Of a stretch of DNA of 64,000 nt, positions 21,093 through 31,492 are shown piece after piece. The notes beneath the pieces were generated by a model that worked only from the letters and a program-made list of their open reading frames with translations, was not told the DNA's origin and made no database searches. A program made the translations under genes and the position numbers. Source of the DNA: Prionace glauca (taxonomy: Eukaryota > Chordata > Chondrichthyes > Carcharhiniformes > Carcharhinidae); the NCBI GenBank assembly GCA_037974335.1, contig CM075760.1, positions 36,651,609 to 36,715,608 of the forward strand. Reading direction: 5' to 3'. The stretch's first letter is position 1. Every line of letters begins with the position of its first letter.

Positions 21093-21163
21093 GTTTGCAG
21101 AGAGCTGGAAGCGGATTTGACCAGAATGGGTTGAAGTGTTTTAGTCAAGAGCTGGGAAGAGGT

Positions 21164-21192
21164 TGAGTCATATCCGGGCCCACGTTGATTGG
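21164..21192 (-). promoter_or_regulatory. Probable V3 promoter elements, unit A
   Basis: TGAGTCA (21164-21170, AP-1/CRE-like) and ATTGG (21188-21192, reverse CCAAT) lie about 70-100 bp upstream of the leader ATG. Both are kept in units B and C. Confidence 0.45.
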
Positions 21193-21354
21193 TTCACCAC
21201 TGAAAACATCATCAGATAACATCCAATTGGTTTCAAGCTCCTTTGATCTCCAATTCAAGTAATGAACTCACAGTTCCTTTATTTCCAATTCGGCCTCTTG
21301 GCGGAGGGGCAATAGCATAAAAATGAATTTGGTCATCCCAGTACTAAGGATTAC

Positions 21355-22809
21355 CATACAACCCTACAGTGCAGAAACAGGCCCTTCGGCCCATCGAGTC
21401 TGCACCGAACACAATCCCACCCAGACCCTATCCCCATATCCCTACACATTTTACCTGCTAATCCCTCTGACCTACACATCCCAGGATACTAAGGGGCAAT
21501 TTTAGCATAGCCAATGAACCGAACCCGCACATCTTTGGACTGTGGGAGGAAACCAGAGCACCCGAATAAAACCCACGCAGACACGAGGAGAATGTGAGAG
21601 GTGAGAGGGCATGGGATCCAAGGGCCTTTGGCCTTGTGGATCCAGAACTGGCTTGCCTGCAGAAGGCAGAGAGTGGTTGTGGATGGGTCTTTATCGGAAT
21701 GGAGGTCAGTCACCAGTGGGGTGCCCCAGGGATCTGTTCTGGGACCCTTGTTGTTTGTCATTTTCATAAATGACCTGGATGAGGAAGTGGAGGGATGGGT
21801 TAGCAAATTCGCTGATGACACGAAGGTCGGCGGTGTTGTGGATGGTCTGGAAGGATGTCAAAAGTTGCAGCAGGACATAGATAGGATGCAGGAATGGGCG
21901 GAGAAGTGGCAGATGGACTTCAACGCGGATAAATGTGTAGTAGTCCATTTCGGCAGAACCAACGGGATGAACGAGTACACTATTAAGGGCAGGGGTCTTA
22001 GTAGCGTTGAAGAGCAGAAGGATCTCGGGGTCCGGGTTCACAGGACTCTTAAATCGGCCTCGCAGGTGGAGGAGGTGGTCAAGAAGGCGTATGGTGTACT
22101 GGCCTTCATTAATCGAGGGATTGAGTTTAGGAGTCGGGAGGTAATGCTGCAACTTTACAGGACCATCGTCAGGCCTCATTTGGAGTACTGTGCGCAGTTC
22201 TGGTCGCCTCACTATAGGAAAGACGTAGAAGCTATTGAAAGGGTGCAGAGGAGATTTACAAGGATGTTGCCTGGACTGGGAGGCATGCCTTATGAAGATA
22301 GGTTGAGGGAGCTGGGACTCTTTTCCCTGGAGAGGCGAAGGTTGAGAGGCGACCTGATAGAAGTTTATAAAATGTTGAGAGGAATAGATAGGGTGGACTC
22401 TCAGAGGCTATTTCCCCGGGTTGAAATGGTCGCTACGAGAGGACACAGATTTAAGGTGCGGGGAGGGAAGTACAGAGGTGATGTTAGGGGTAAGTTTTTC
22501 ACTCAGAGGGTAGTGAGTGATTGGAATCGGCTGCCGTCGTCGGTGGTGGAGGCGAACTCGCTGGGGTCTTTTAAAAGACTTCTGGATGAGTATATGGGGT
22601 TTAATGGGATTGGAGGTTATAGATAGGTCTATAGATTGGTGGGGTTGATGCGATCGGCGCAACTCGAGGGCCGAAGGGCCTGTTTGTGCTGTAATGTTCT
22701 ATGTTCTAATGTGCAAACTCCACACAGGCAGTGACCCGAGCCGGGAATCGAACCCAGGACCCTGGAGCTGTGAAGCAGCAGTGCTAACCACTGTGCTACC
22801 GTGCCGCCC
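21355..22809 (-). mobile_element. V-SINE, split by a LINE, private to unit A
   Basis: The two SINE halves are 21355-21590 and 22714-22809. Read on the minus strand, the right half is the tRNA-derived head (GGGCGGCACGGTAGCACAGT and a B-box GGTTCGATTCCCGG). The left half holds the V-SINE core (GGTTTCCTCCCACAGTCC type) and a tail ending in the LINE-like GGGCCGAAGGGCC text. Target-site duplication ATTAC flanks the whole (21350-21354 and 22810-22814). Units B and C have the empty site. Confidence 0.85.
21597..22707 (+). mobile_element. CR1-type LINE, family 2, young, nested in the V-SINE
   Basis: It is 5'-truncated but carries a 341-codon open frame (21601-22626) covering the second half of the RT (SGVPQGSVLGPLLFVIFIND, FADDTKVGG) and the C-terminal region ending FNGIGGYR. 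The tail is TGTTCTATGTTCTA. Target-site duplication AATGTG lies at 21591-21596 and 22708-22713. The insertion order is V-SINE first, then this LINE. The copy at 7065-7492 is nearly identical. Confidence 0.93.
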
Positions 22810-22814
22810 ATTAC

Positions 22815-23235
22815 ATTCCTCTTCAGGCGTCATTTCAGGCAACGACCGGTCCCCTGAGTCTTGATGGCTGTTTCCTCATGGAGAATGACAGCATTCATCC
22901 TTACAGCAACATAATGGTTTGTTTTCAATCATGTTTGGGACATCAGCTATGGTGCGGCAGAGGATGAATGTTTAGCTGAAACATCTACTTCATAACAGGG
23001 GATGGAATAATGAATGGGCTGCGTATTTCCATTTCATGTTCCCTCACTTTGTAACTTTGTGGTTTATGAAATCCTCTTTCAGACAGGGAAATATATCTTG
23101 CCTCCCCACTCAACTACTGATTAATCTGCAAGTTTCATTGTGATAAATAATAAAATGTGTTTTAAGTCCATCATGTTACTTGGAACCAGAACATTTTATA
23201 TCGATATTGTTTGATATAGCAATACCGATACAAAA
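22815..23235. other. Unit spacer, no gene
   Basis: Homologous to 35825-36255 and 54565-54985. Nothing coding is recognised. Confidence 0.5.
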
Positions 23236-23806
23236 TAAAGAACAAAGAACAACACAGCACGGGAAACAGGCCCTTCGGCCCAACGAGCCCGCGCCGCCAT
23301 CCCATTGTCTCAGTCACCTATTCAAGATTTTAGTCTACGCCTAATGTGTGAGGATCAGGGAGGTCCAATATAGGGACAATTTGTTACCCAATCAATCAGC
23401 CTAAAAGCACATTTTTGGGATGTGGGAGGAAACCGGAGCACCCGGAGGAAACCCACGCAACCATGGGGAGAACGCACAAACTCCCACGGACACAGGCCCA
23501 AATCCATGTGTCCACACAGCAACAGAGATAGTCTCTGAGCTGTCATGTTGCCCTTGAGATGGTCCAGTTTAAGCACACCAACGACATGAAGCAATAGGCA
23601 ACTCCCGAAGCAACATCCAAGTGCAGCCCACCACAACCTGCCGCATGCATGCCCCTTGCTTGTCAACAAGGTGGACTTAAATGCCTGTGGAGACAAAAAT
23701 TCATTATTAAACAGGCGAAGACTCTACATCCCTGAGGCAAAAACGGAGTCCCAAGCCTACAATGTTTAGTAAGGCCTGCTATATCCCCCTATATGTAGAC
23801 AAAGTA
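23236..23806 (-). mobile_element. Composite SINE-like repeat, private to unit A at this site
   Basis: It begins AACAAAGAACAACACAGCAC and contains GCCCTTCGGCCCAACGAGCC, a V-SINE-like core (GGGAGGAAACCGGAGCACCC) and a distal part ending CCTATATGTAGAC. A close relative sits at 42341-43020. The site is empty in unit B near 36256, where the flanks join directly. Confidence 0.7.
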
Positions 23807-23829
23807 GTCCCTGTCAGTGTTTGAAGTCT

Positions 23830-23937
23830 CATAACACCAAATTAAAGTCCAATAGATTTATTTGATAGAACAAACCACTAGCTTTCGGAGCGCTGACCCT
23901 TTATCAGGCGAATGGGAGTTCTGTCTGTACCAGGATA
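23830..23937 (+). mobile_element. Penelope-like terminal-repeat piece inside V4, unit A
   Basis: The text CATAACACCAAATTAAAGTCC, TTTATTTGATAG and TAGCTTTCGGAGCGCTG matches the terminal repeats at 9.77 kb and 29.5 kb. Shared by all three units. Confidence 0.6.
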
Positions 23938-24019
23938 TGGTGTCGTTTGTAAAAACGGAGCGCCGACTGTTAGGTTCAACCCGGTCGAACCAGCCTGCTC
24001 ATGTTGGGAGCTCTGACGC

Positions 24020-24248
24020 TCTTTACTCCGAGGGTAGTTCTTTACTCAGAGGGTAGTAAGGGTGTGGAATGCCCTGCCTGCAGCAGTTGTGGACTCGCCA
24101 AATTTAAGGGCGTTCAAATGGTCAGTGGATAGGCATATGGATAACTTCGGAATAGTTTAGGTTAGAGGGTCATTAGATTGGTTCCACTGGTCGGCACAAC
24201 ATCGAGGGCCGAAGGGCCTGTACTGCGCTGTAATGTTCTATGTTCTAT
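24020..24248 (+). mobile_element. CR1-like LINE 3' fragment inside V4, unit A
   Basis: It encodes the ORF2 end (…GVWNALPAAVVDSPNLRAF…) and ends GGGCCGAAGGGCC then TGTTCTATGTTCTATG. It starts with a short tandem duplication of TTTACTC(A/C)GAGGGTAGT. Present in units B and C too. Confidence 0.8.
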
Positions 24249-24425
24249 GACACTGACAGGCTATGAACAAAGAAAGATCACTCACAAACTACATGGTGAG
24301 AAGAAATTGTTAAAAACAACAGATCTGATTAGAAAAATCAACTCACACAATAGCAGCAGGGTCAGAGCTCCAAGAGGAAACAGGTATTTGGTTGGGAGGG
24401 GGGCAGTGGGAGGGGGTTGCTTCAT

Positions 24426-26309
24426 GATAATAAAGGTGCACAAGAAGATCAATCCGGGTCTGATTTTCAGACTGGGACTTGCAGCCGGGGCCTGGACTCT
24501 GAAATGTGGGAAGGGAAAGGAGAGGCGAGAGTTTTCCATTCCCCCCTTCAATGTGAGACTGAGGGTCCACATTGTCACCGATTGGACTATTATGGGATGT
24601 CGGTCTCTGACGCTGCTCACGGTGCCACTGAGAGATCGGGTGTTTCTCAAACCATTGTCCACTTAAACCGTCAATGACCCCCCGGCCCTCTCTGCACCCT
24701 ATGTGCAGCAGCAGAGTACATTGTTTCACAACGGCTGTGCTCTGTTATCCTTCTAAATGAACAGAGCAGTTCATCGTCTGAGAATTATAGAGTCTTAAAG
24801 AACAAACAGACGCTATTCGGCCCATTGCTCGCGTACTGTCTCTGCTGAAGGGTATCCACTTATTCCTAACCAACAGATTGCTTTCAATATTAATTATATA
24901 TATATTTCTCATTCCGTTTACTGCCCAAATATTAAATATCTTAGTAAATTACTTCTACATTATGTGTCCATTACAGATTGGCATGGATCATCGCAATTTC
25001 TAACATCGTCTGCTCAAAACACAAGTCTTTTAATCGCTCCCTCCACTTTCATAGAGTTAGCCTGAAATGCTGCCATCCATTCACCCCCTGCGAGACCAGC
25101 CGGATTAACTCTGTTTCTTTTTAACCTTTTCCAAACTTGAATTGATCGGGTAGAAGTCTGCCAACCACTTCTGAACAGAGATTCTGCTCTGTCCGGTATG
25201 GGGGTGAAAATGCCCCAGTTGGTCAAGTGGCACTCCCTTCAACACTGTGCTTCCTTATCCCAACTCCACGTTTTCCAGTGTCTCACACACTGTCTGTCAG
25301 GTTAACACTGAAAGAGGAAAGAGTCTCCCGCTCAGCACTGCACATTCTCATCCCAACTCTATCTTTCCCAATCTCTCACACACACTGTCTCTGAGGTTAA
25401 CACGAAACGAACGAAGAATCAATAACCTGATCCAAGTGTTGCGAACTGTGCTCGCGAGAATGGTGTGTTCAGCGTTAGACTTGTAGCCTTGCTTTCTGAA
25501 ATCTGTGTTGTGAGTAAATATTTGATTATTGATATGTTTAATGTCATTGGCAGTTTCTTCTCCTTCTGACCCGAGTCCTTTCTCTCCTTTGATTCAGTAA
25601 AATAATAATTACTTCTTATTTTCTGGCTCATTTCCTCTAGTTTTTGTTTTGCTATGGGTTAAACAGAGGCAGCATTTTCATGAATTGAGTTGTATGTCTG
25701 TTAGTTACAGAATTGTATTCATTCACCTGTCTGAACAATCCCGCCAGATGGGGAGATTTGGTTTCCCGCATTTATCATATTCAGTCCATAAATTGTTGCA
25801 TTATTTGATTTATTTTATAGCGATTGGACGGTGTGGGTGGATGGGGTGAGAGTTCTCCCGAGAAGGAGATACCCAATATGAAGCAATAGAATGAACAGGT
25901 TCAGAGAGAGAGTCTGTATCATATGACGCATGCTATGTCTGTAACTCTGCAGACGGAAACACCCACTTTTGGGGCAGAAATTGCCCCTCCCACTGCGCGG
26001 CAGGTCCAACAAACCCCGGACGAGAGAATAACATGCCCAATAACAGAAGGCAGTCAGTATGGGTCAGAGCGACAACAGCAAAGACAGCTGACAATGCTGC
26101 TGTTATTTCTTCATATTTTCAATTCAGAGCAGCGAAGAGTTAGTAACCAGTGCGCCCCTGACGGAAGTTCTGAAACTTTCAATGTTGGGATAACGAGCAA
26201 AGTACACATTTATCAATGGGGCAACTTCCAGTGCCTGAGTTTTAGAAGATATGTTTCAGAAAATTCAGCCGTTTAAATATCTCGTAAATACTAAACATTA
26301 GTTACTAGT
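24426..26309. other. Conserved inter-V spacer, no gene
   Basis: The first 260 bp are the V4 promoter region (homologous to V1 promoters, in reverse). A LINE-like scrap (GAGTCTTAAAGAACAAACAG) lies near 24790. The rest is highly similar in all three units, including short open frames that I do not regard as genes. Confidence 0.5.
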
Positions 26310-26590
26310 AGGACTTAGACGTCGCTGGCTGGCCAGCATTTATCGCCCATCCTTATTTGCCCTTCGAGAGCAGTTGAGAGTCAACCACATTGCTGTGGCT
26401 CTGGAATCACATGTAGACCAGACCAGGTAAGGGCGGCAGATTTCCTTCCCGAAAGGACATGAGTGAATCAGATGAGTTTTCAGACAATGGTTTCATGGTC
26501 ATCAGTAAATTCTGAATTCCGGCTCTCCCCAACACGAACTGAGTTTCTGGATTAATAGTTTCGCGATAATATCACGGAGCCACCCCCTCT
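26310..26590 (-). mobile_element. tRNA-derived SINE-like repeat, unit A
   Basis: It begins with GGCTGGCCAGCATTTATCGCCC, continues through AAAGGACATGAGTGAATCAG and GTTTCATGGTCATCAGTAAAT and ends with a degraded tRNA-like head. I recognise it as a dispersed shark repeat. Orthologous copies lie at 38790 and 57535. Confidence 0.55.
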
Positions 26591-26928
26591 TTATTTATGA
26601 TATCACTTGATTTTTACTCTGTCTATTACACTCGGTACTTTTCAATCTCGATCTCTATTTCAAAAACTTCCTAATTTTCTGTCCACTCCTCCGACAATAA
26701 CTGAAATTTCCTCTGTCCTATTTTCCAATCACTCAGTCTAGTTTACATGCTCCCTCTTTCCTCTTCACCATTTCTGTTTTCAACTCTCTTCATTTCTGAC
26801 GGAATTTTAATAATTAGATTCTATATTTTGTTTTCAGTTGCATTTCCCTTTTTGACTATTTTAAAATAATCCCATCACTCCCTCCGCCGACATTGCAGAC
26901 ACACAGAGTGGATCTCACAGTCGATGGA

Positions 26929-26967
26929 GGTTTTTGTATGGGACCCCCCTGTGTTTGTTACACTGTG
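26929..26967 (-). promoter_or_regulatory. Consensus 23-RSS of V5, unit A
   Basis: Minus strand: heptamer CACAGTG, 23-bp spacer, nonamer ACAAAAACC (26937-26929). Confidence 0.9.
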
Positions 26968-27300
26968 GCTCACGGCACAGAGATAGGTGGCAGTGTCTGT
27001 AACTCTGGCGTCTCTCACAGTCAGGGCACTGAATTTGGAGACTCCCCCGATTGAGGCAGTGATCCTCTCGCTTTGATCGGTTTCTCTTTTGGCCATCACC
27101 AGATGCTGGGGTGGCTGATTCGGGGACTGTCTGTACCAAGACAAGCTGGTAAACGCAGAGGTGGTGGTGCAGTTGATGGATATGGTTTCCTCTTCGCTGA
27201 CAACCTCCCACCGAGGGAGCTGCATCACCTCATCTGCTCCAGTCACTCCCGTGAAGATCAGAGTGAAAAGCAGCAAAGAGAATCTGTAAATTCGGAGCAT
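26968..27300 (-). CDS. TCR alpha/delta-type V segment, family V5, unit A, leader and V in one exon
   Basis: A single open frame of 111 codons runs from ATG to the RSS. Residues 1-21 are a signal peptide (MLRIYRFSLLLFTLIFTGVT then G), followed directly by ADEVMQLPRWEVVSEEETIS. FR1 Cys is residue 44, FR2 Trp 55 (SWYRQSPNQPPQHLV) and FR3 Cys 108 (RVTDTATYLCAVS). The usual leader intron, which in V1, V3 and others lies about 4 codons before the mature N-terminus, is absent, and the junction region is continuous (IFTGVTGADE). All three unit copies share this and are open. It lies head-to-head with V6. Confidence 0.9.
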
Positions 27301-27944
27301 TTTTCAGATCATATGAAATTACTGCTCAAGTAATTGTCCAAGGAGTTCAATTTAGAATTAGGATATGTATATAATATTCACACGAAATAACAAGGAGCCA
27401 AAAACCCGCTCCAGTTGTAACTGTGGCGTCTCTCTGTCGAGCTGATGAAAGAAGCTGAGACTCGAGCTTTATCCGCTCACGGATGTTGATTCTACTGGAA
27501 TCAGAGATGGAGAATTGAAACCGGAATAAATAAACCCCATCGGTAACCCCATGTTTCCGGTTACAAATCTCGCCCCACGTGTCTAACTAGGAAACCATTC
27601 TCCCTATCAGAACACTGACTGAACCTAGCTCAGGGTGAATCCATTCACTGGCTGCCGGCTCACCAGCTACTAACCCCACAGCACCACCGCGGACACCGGG
27701 AAATGCAGTGAGAGCATCCCGAGGCAAAATATAGAGGGTGAAGTTTGAAACGGATGTTTTCAAATATCCAATTCCTGTTTTACAGAACAGGCAAAGGAAA
27801 TGCTCAACATTTGGACTGTTTGGAGAATATTCATAACAAGTAATTGTGAACCAAACACATTTCATATTTACTTTAATTTTAAAAACGTGATTTAAAATTA
27901 AATTTTAAGTATTCAGACGGTCTGATTTATTTGTGTTTGAGCAG
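27301..27944. other. Shared upstream region of divergent V5 and V6
   Basis: About 640 bp separate the V5 ATG (minus) and the V6 exon (plus). This interval should hold the V5 promoter and, if it survives, the V6 leader; I could not identify a V6 leader. It is highly alike in the three units. Confidence 0.45.
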
Positions 27945-28260
27945 GTTTTTCAGATCTGAGTCATGGAGATTCTGTCACTCTGTCGCTATCCTCAGGATGA
28001 AAGACGAAAGAAGAAACATTGAGTTTAACCTGTACCTATGATATTACAATGATCAACTACATTTTATCCTGATACCGGCAACACTCAGCGATACAGCGTC
28101 TATTTGTATTGAGGAAAAATTAGATATTTGTTGAAGATATAACAAATCTTGTTGAAAGCCGTTTCCCTGGAGACCTTCAGACGTCGAGTAAATTCACCAG
28201 TTTGACTATCTCTGGTCTGCAGCTGACTGACGCTGCCGTGTATCACTGCGCTTTCAGTCT
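27945..28260 (+). pseudogene. TCR V segment, family V6, unit A, stops
   Basis: After GTTTGAGCAG the exon reads FSDLSHGDSVTLSLSSG, then a stop (TGA) common to all three copies, KTKEETLSLTCTYD, and a second stop where the FR2 Trp should be (TGATACCGG for WYR). The end reads SLTISGLQLTDAAVYHCAFS. The RSS is weak: CATCGTC in heptamer position, 23 bp, then ACAAAACCT (28291-28299). Both stops and the poor heptamer make it non-functional. Confidence 0.8.
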
Positions 28261-28299
28261 CATCGTCATGGAAATCAGTCTGACTGATGTACAAAACCT

Positions 28300-29117
28300 G
28301 CCTTGAACTATCGGTTGAAACCGTGTCTGCTGCACAGAATCGTGGGCAGATGCAGCCACAATGTAACAGTCAGCCAGGCAAGAATCCTCATTAACCTGGG
28401 ATCAGCCTTCACCCAAGTGTTTCCAGTATCCGGCCACTTCAGTCATCGTGCCTCTTTGAGTCTGTGAGATCACTCAGTGGTGAGTTGGCTGATATTTAAG
28501 GAAACACCTCGAGCTGGACTGCTTTCACCACCTTGATAGGGGAACGGTTGCCCTTTTCCAGATGGGATTGTGGAAGTGAAACCCTGCTCTGTAAATTAGC
28601 AGCAGCAAATTCTGGCTTGCTCATAGTAACAAAAACACTCCAGCAGGAAGGAAACATTCTGTAGTTCACTGGTCATTCGGGGAATTCTATTCTCAATGTT
28701 TGTTTTAAAGATCACAGTCGCTTCCTTGTGAAATGTCTTCATTGATTATACACTTCCTCTGAAGCTGCAAAACTCTTGTCGGATCAAATAAACCCAGACC
28801 ACAGGTCGCCGGAAAAAGGCTTCAAAATCTGATGGGGATTGAGTTGCTGAATATTAGACAGACACCGGAACTGGATCAAATGACAATTACTAAACCAAAG
28901 AGATCAAATACATTTAAGAAGGTCAGCGATAGTCCAACTGCGAGTTGAAATTAACCAATGCAATTCCTCAAATGTTCCTTATCTCTTGTTGAGGTTGTGT
29001 TTTGTTCTGATATTTCAGGAAGGCACCTGCGTCTCTCTCAGTGGAGAGTGAATTATTCTTTCTGTTTATCGGTGCAAGAGCACCCTCTGGTGGTACCTTT
29101 CTAGAACCCCAGTGTGA
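28300..29117. other. Unit spacer, no gene
   Basis: Homologous to 40749-41554 and, partly, to 59764-60370. No ORF, RSS or complete repeat is recognised. Confidence 0.5.
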
Positions 29118-29156
29118 GGTTTTGTCCGGGAACCGCTCTATCTCTGCCGCAGTGTG
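29118..29156 (-). promoter_or_regulatory. 23-RSS of V7, unit A
   Basis: Minus strand: heptamer CACACTG (29156-29150), 23-bp spacer, nonamer GACAAAACC (29126-29118). Confidence 0.7.
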
Positions 29157-29446
29157 GGCTCAATGGCACAGAAATACACAGCGCTGTCGGAGTGAAGAGC
29201 CCTGGCTTATTTAAGAGAGAAGTTTTGTTTCCTTTGTGCAAACAGCAGGAAGCCTGGCTCTTGAGACGAATCTCCCGCGCTTTATCCTCATTGAATATTT
29301 TGGACCTTTTCCGGTTTACTGGACGTATCAGAACAGAGATGGTTCACGGTTGGTTATTGACTGACGACACTCCGGTATTGTGCTCTGTCCTTCCTGAATT
29401 GTTAATTCAGAAGGAACCTGGAACAAGGAATCATCGTTCATGGTTC
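29157..29446 (-). pseudogene. TCR V segment, family V7, unit A, broken
   Basis: The exon starts at 29446 after a GTTATAG acceptor: TMNDDSLFQVPSELTIQEGQ, TIPECRQSITNREPSLF, then TGA in place of the FR2 Trp and another stop shortly after (YVQ*TGKGPKYS). The FR3 end DSAVYFCAIEP is in a different frame, so at least one frameshift follows. Leader not identified. Confidence 0.75.
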
Positions 29447-29527
29447 CTATAACACAAACACAGAGTATTCCAAAAGTCAGAAATTAAACACAATTCCTGG
29501 ATAAGACATTGACTGAACAGAGACTCG

Positions 29528-29650
29528 ATGTGGAGATACCGGCGTTGGACTGGGGTAAACACAGTAAGAAGTCTCACAACACCAGGTTAAAGTCCCACAA
29601 GTTTATTTGGTAGAAAACGCCAAAAGCTTTCGGTGTTTTCCCCTTCATCA
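29528..29650 (+). mobile_element. Penelope-like terminal-repeat piece
   Basis: GATACCGGCGTTGGACTGGG, AACACCAGGTTAAAGTCCCAC, GTTTATTTGGTAG and the AGCTTTCGG segment match the right end of the element at 9.8-10.2 kb. Confidence 0.65.
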
Positions 29651-30906
29651 GGTGTCTCACCAGACAACAAGACCATTATTACCAGTAAGGAACAAGGGGA
29701 CATATCGTAATTCCTTTAGAGTTCGACAGAAACATACAGGTTATTCTCGATGTGTTGATTCTTCTAATCTGATATAAAGTGTAACCCAGATCAGAATGTG
29801 GCTTCACTGACTCAGAAACTGAGGTTGTTTTTCAGGGATACGTCTAACTGTTCTGTGAATGTTGATCGAAGTGACGCACCAATAAATGGGATTCGGACAG
29901 AATTATCTAGTCTGATTGCTTCTCTTTCTCTTTCTGACATTTTCAGGGTTTCTGCCTCCCTTTTCTTGTTTCTGTCGCTGTCAGTTGTACGTTCTGACTC
30001 TCTTTTCGAAGTACCATGAAAATGCGGAGTTTAGAAAATCTAACTTGTCTCGGAATCTTATGAAAAAAAAATCCTCACAGGAACTACTCTGTTAATAGGA
30101 GCAAACATATTTCTGTATTTTATAGATAAGTTTGAAATTACAACAGTTAGACAAAATGCTTAATTTAGTGGGAATCAGGGCAAAATCAATTCCCTCTGCA
30201 TGCGGCACAATAACAGTTGCAATCTGCAAAGTTTCGTGTTGATTTGAATTCGTTTTATTCATTCTTTATGGCGTGCACATTGGATAAACAGAATGAGCTA
30301 TCAAGATACAAGGAAAGCATTTCTCCCTTCTTTATAGTTATCTAAAATGAAGTGTGTGTTACTCGGCATAATAATAATTAGCTGATGACATAATTATACA
30401 TCGATGTGAGAAACCTGTCACTTTTTCAGTCGCGCTGGCAAAATGCTTTTTCCAAACCATTTATTTTGCACGGACAACACAAACTGACGCCAACTTCAAT
30501 CAAAAAATTGGAAAATATTAATCTGTCAGTTTGTTTGCTCATTGTAAGTTTGTATCGTCCAGGTATCATTCACAACTTAAGCTCCAAAGACCTTAGTGCA
30601 TCAAAGTGCAGCAACGTTTATCTACTATACGTTTGGATGGAATTAACATCTGATAACTACATCAGTTGTGTACATTAATCCCTAAATGCAATCTCCAGGC
30701 AATAACTCCCATGGGCGATGGCGAACAATGTTCGCATAGAGTGGATGATAACAAAAGGGCAAATAGCCACCCGACCTCCTGCTGCAAACTTTCATCCCTG
30801 ACAACGATATTCAATATTCACACTTCAGCAACCGGGTCCCAGGTCCAGCTATCGAGTGACTGAACCTCTCTGTGACTCACAAAGGCCGGCGCCTGCAGTA
30901 AGTGAA
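29651..30906. other. Unit spacer, no gene
   Basis: Homologous to 42113-44030 (B) apart from the repeat inserted there, and to 2700-3650. No gene is supported. Confidence 0.5.
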
Positions 30907-31000
30907 CGCCATGATGTGGGTATGCCGGCGTTGGACTGGCGTAAACACAGTAAAAAGTCTGACAACACCAGGTTTTAGTCCAACCGATTTATTTGTGAAC
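30907..31000 (+). mobile_element. Penelope-like terminal-repeat piece, absent from unit B
   Basis: ATGCCGGCGTTGGACTGGCG and AACACCAGGTTTTAGTCCAAC match the family. Unit B runs through this point (about 44055-44060: AGTGAAAGCCGCC) without the insertion. The flanks GTGAACGCC and GTGAACGCCG look like a target-site duplication. Confidence 0.7.
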
Positions 31001-31492
31001 GCCGCCAGCAGATGGTGATATTGCATTATTTTCGTCACGAGACAGTGACATTCCCGTTTCAACTCACAAGCCATCAACCGAGAGAGTACGTGAACAATGG
31101 GCCGAATGGTCTCTGTTAGTGTTACAACAATTTACGGTTCCAAGATTATGCACGGCTCTTTTCAATTAGAAAGACGCCCAGCACAATTCTTCCAACACAA
31201 TTTACTTTGTTGCTGCAGTGAGGAAGGAGATGCTCGGAAGCAGTGACGGTTCAAATGGTTTCTGGTTTGAGAAACAGCCAATTGCTGAGTGGCACCGTGA
31301 GAAACGTCAGATACCGATATCCCATAATTATCCAATCGGTGACAGTGTGGCCCTTCGGTCTCACATTGAATGGGGGAATGTGAAGCTCTCGCCGCTCCTC
31401 TCCCTCCCCAACATTCAGAGTCTGGGCCTTGGCTGCAAGTCCCAGTTTAGAGAGTAGATCCTGATTGATGCTCTTGTGTATCTTCATCAATC

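Larger units (their letters stand above)
23807..24425 (-). pseudogene. TCR V segment, family V4 (V1-like, inverted), unit A, broken by two retroelements
   Basis: The leader exon 24347-24425 is open (MKQPPPTAPLPTKYLFPLGA, then LTLLLL) and ends at GTGAGT. The V exon begins at 24260 after TTGTTCATAG but is cut after about 12 bases by a CR1 tail (24020-24248). It resumes at about 24019-23938 with text matching V1 (GTCAGAGCTCCC, GGGTTGAAC, TGGTACAGACA) and is cut again by a Penelope-like terminal repeat. A third piece (CAAACACTGACAGGGACTAC) follows at about 23822-23807. Leader and promoter are well kept. It is a dead V1 relative on the opposite strand, with the same two insertions in B and C. Confidence 0.75.
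16612..31072. repeat. Duplication unit A (V1+ V2+ V3- V4- V5- V6+ V7-)
   Basis: The left edge aligns with 31171 (GACGCC…AGCACAATTCTT text in both) and the right edge ends in TTCAACTCACA text shared with about 44120. The same seven V families, in the same order and orientation, occur in unit B. The V3-to-V5 distance is 6798 bp here and 4760 bp in B. Two insertions private to A (21350-22809 and about 23236-23806) account for the 2038-bp difference. Confidence 0.8.

Noticed and set aside
24178-24729. Frames of 86-162 codons near V4 in each unit
   Set aside because: They cover the V4 leader, its promoter and intron in sense or antisense; only the leader exon itself is supported.
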